Shown here: positions 62,787 to 64,000 of the stretch, one piece after another
Position numbering within the stretch: the stretch's first letter is position 1
How the letters are laid out: each line of letters opens with the position of its first letter
NCBI RefSeq assembly: GCF_000196015.1
Contig: NC_007973.1
Location: forward strand, 868,001 to 932,000
Reading direction: 5' to 3'
Origin: Cupriavidus metallidurans CH34
GTDB lineage: Bacteria > Pseudomonadota > Gammaproteobacteria > Burkholderiales > Burkholderiaceae
Length of the DNA: 64,000 bases
The notes under the pieces: generated by a model
What the model saw: only the letters and a program-made list of their open reading frames with translations
Told to the model about the DNA's origin: nothing
The model's database searches: none
Made by a program: the position numbers and the translations under genes

Positions 62787-64000
62787 TCAATCCTTCAGGA
62801 ACATCTCCTGCAGGTCGTTGAGGAAGCGTCGGCCGAGTTCAGTCGGCTTGATCACGGTAGGGTCGGCGTCGAGCAGTCCCTTCTTCTCGGCTGCGGCAAG
62901 CTGCTTGCCGATCATGTGCAATGGCAGGCCGGTGTAGTCGTGGAAACTCGATGCCGGCACGCCGTCCGTCAGACGCAGCGCGTTGAGCATGAATTCGAAC
63001 GGGAGTTCGTCAGCGCCGACTTCGCGCGCTTCCTGCACGGCGTTGCCAGCCAGGGCCTGCTCCATATAAGTGGCCGGGTGCTTGTGTCGCATCTGCCGCA
63101 GGATCCGGTTTGGAAACGAAAGCTTGCCGTGGGCGCCGGCGCCGATGCCGAGGTAGTCGCCGAAGCGCCAGTAGTTGAGGTTGTGGCGCGCCTCGCGATG
63201 CGGCTTCGCATAGGCCGATGTCTCGTAGTGGCGATACCCAGCCTGAGCCGTACGGGCCTCGACGATGTCCTGCATCTCGTAGGCGGTGTCCTCGTCCGGC
63301 AGCGCGGGCGGAAACTTCGCAAACAGCGTGTTCGGTTCCAGCGTCAGGTGATAGAGCGACAGGTGCGTGGTGCCGTACGACAACGCTGCGTCCAGGTCGC
63401 GCGCGCATTCGTCCAGGGTCTGCCCCGGCAGCGCATACATCAAGTCCAGATTGACGTTGTCGAAGTGCTTCAGCGCGATGTCGATGGCCGCGCGTGCCTC
63501 GCGCTCGCCGTGGATCCGGCCAAGCGCTTTCAAGTGGGCGTCGTTGAAACTCTGGATGCCGATCGACAGCCGGTTGATGCCGCTGGCGCGATAGCTTGCG
63601 AACCGTTCGGCTTCGAAGGTGCCGGGGTTGGCTTCCATCGTAATCTCGGCATCGGCATCGAGCGGTAGCAGCGCGCGGATGTCCGATAGCAGGCGGTCCA
63701 TGCCAGCGGCCGACAGCAGGCTCGGTGTGCCGCCGCCGATAAACACCGTATGCACGGGACGTCCCCATACCAGTGGCAGCGATTGCTCAAGATCTGCGCG
63801 TAGCGCGTCGAGGTAGGCGTCCTCGGGAATCTCGTGGCTATCCGGCTTTCCCGGTGCCGCGTGCGAGTTGAAATCACAGTACGGGCATTTGCGCACGCAC
63901 CATGGGATGTGCACGTAGAGAGAAAGCGGCGGCGAGCCGGGCAGGGCGATCTGGCCCGGCTTGAGCCAAAGCTTCTGGTTGTCGGCAGGGGATAGCGGCG
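62787..64000 (-). CDS. hemW: Radical SAM haem chaperone HemW (5' end beyond window)
   Basis: At least 404 residues visible; the frame stays open to the window edge, with PLSLYVHIPWCVRKCPYCDF as the N-terminal radical SAM segment whose Cys residues (CxxxCxxC) bind a 4Fe-4S cluster. FIGGGTPSLL and EANPG are S-adenosylmethionine-site motifs, and the C-terminal HemN_C region follows (ADELPFEFMLNALRL). HemW inserts haem into respiratory enzymes and was formerly misnamed coproporphyrinogen oxidase. A GTG at 63914 is inside the gene, not its start. Confidence 0.95.
   Translation of the reverse strand, partial: PLSPADNQKLWLKPGQIALPGSPPLSLYVHIPWCVRKCPYCDFNSHAAPGKPDSHEIPEDAYLDALRADLEQSLPLVWGRPVHTVFIGGGTPSLLSAAGMDRLLSDIRALLPLDADAEITMEANPGTFEAERFASYRASGINRLSIGIQSFNDAHLKALGRIHGEREARAAIDIALKHFDNVNLDLMYALPGQTLDECARDLDAALSYGTTHLSLYHLTLEPNTLFAKFPPALPDEDTAYEMQDIVEARTAQAGYRHYETSAYAKPHREARHNLNYWRFGDYLGIGAGAHGKLSFPNRILRQMRHKHPATYMEQALAGNAVQEAREVGADELPFEFMLNALRLTDGVPASSFHDYTGLPLHMIGKQLAAAEKKGLLDADPTVIKPTELGRRFLNDLQEMFLKD

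Overview
The window is about 64 kb of GC-rich chromosome from a betaproteobacterium of the Burkholderiales. Protein style and gene content fit Cupriavidus or a close Ralstonia relative: four Bug-type (TctC-family) periplasmic receptors, a TctAB permease pair, a YaeQ protein, a BMP-type ABC transporter and a WXXGXW-repeat lipoprotein. The genus is an inference from style, not a database result. No rRNA, CRISPR array, insertion sequence, transposase or integrase was found.

Layout. 1-6 kb: methylglyoxal synthase, a DUF1232 protein and a four-gene BMP-family ABC importer (lipoprotein, two permeases, double ATPase). 6-11 kb: a pirin, then a 0.35 kb promoter-to-terminator stretch that looks like an unassigned structured RNA, followed by a four-gene osmoprotectant (quaternary amine) ABC operon. 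11-21 kb: small membrane proteins, a slipin/NfeD pair, an MFS exporter, class II aldolase, tautomerase, threonine aldolase, Nudix, TusA, FKBP, YaeQ, YceI and MAPEG genes. 21-27 kb: S4 protein with glnS, a class III CoA-transferase, a PPOX flavoprotein and PhzF. 27-33 kb: gamma-glutamyltransferase with a Bug receptor, divergent from a LysR regulator, then tctBA. 33-38 kb: a K+/H+ antiporter facing a CoA-transferase/DUF2214/Bug operon. 38-46 kb: alaS, then a D-glucarate locus (GntR regulator, glucarate dehydratase, ketoglutarate semialdehyde dehydrogenase, Bug receptor) whose two promoter regions share a repeated operator-like motif. 46-51 kb: WXXGXW lipoprotein and an iron locus (TonB-dependent siderophore receptor, PiuC-type dioxygenase, FMN alpha-hydroxyacid oxidase) behind a Fur-like palindrome. 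51-58.6 kb: an IclR-controlled acyl-CoA operon (enoyl-CoA hydratase, NDP-forming acyl-CoA ligase, Bug receptor, two acyl-CoA dehydrogenases) of unknown substrate.

58.6-61.9 kb is the most unusual part. A tRNA-Ser(UGA) gene has a perfect 14-bp copy of its 3' end 3.2 kb away, bracketing a visibly AT-richer stretch with no integrase. It carries a protein with an AbiJ-like N-terminus and a C-terminal HEPN-type R-x5-H motif, a 65-residue charged protein and a cytoplasmic trypsin-like protease on one strand, plus two coupled small genes on the other. This looks like a mini-island at a tRNA gene carrying a candidate phage-defence cassette. The window ends in a glycine-zipper lipoprotein and a hemW gene that runs off the right edge.

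Together the genes describe a metabolically versatile soil or water bacterium built for scavenging organic acids (Bug, TctAB, CoA ligases and transferases, glucarate), iron and osmolytes, with one small acquired island.
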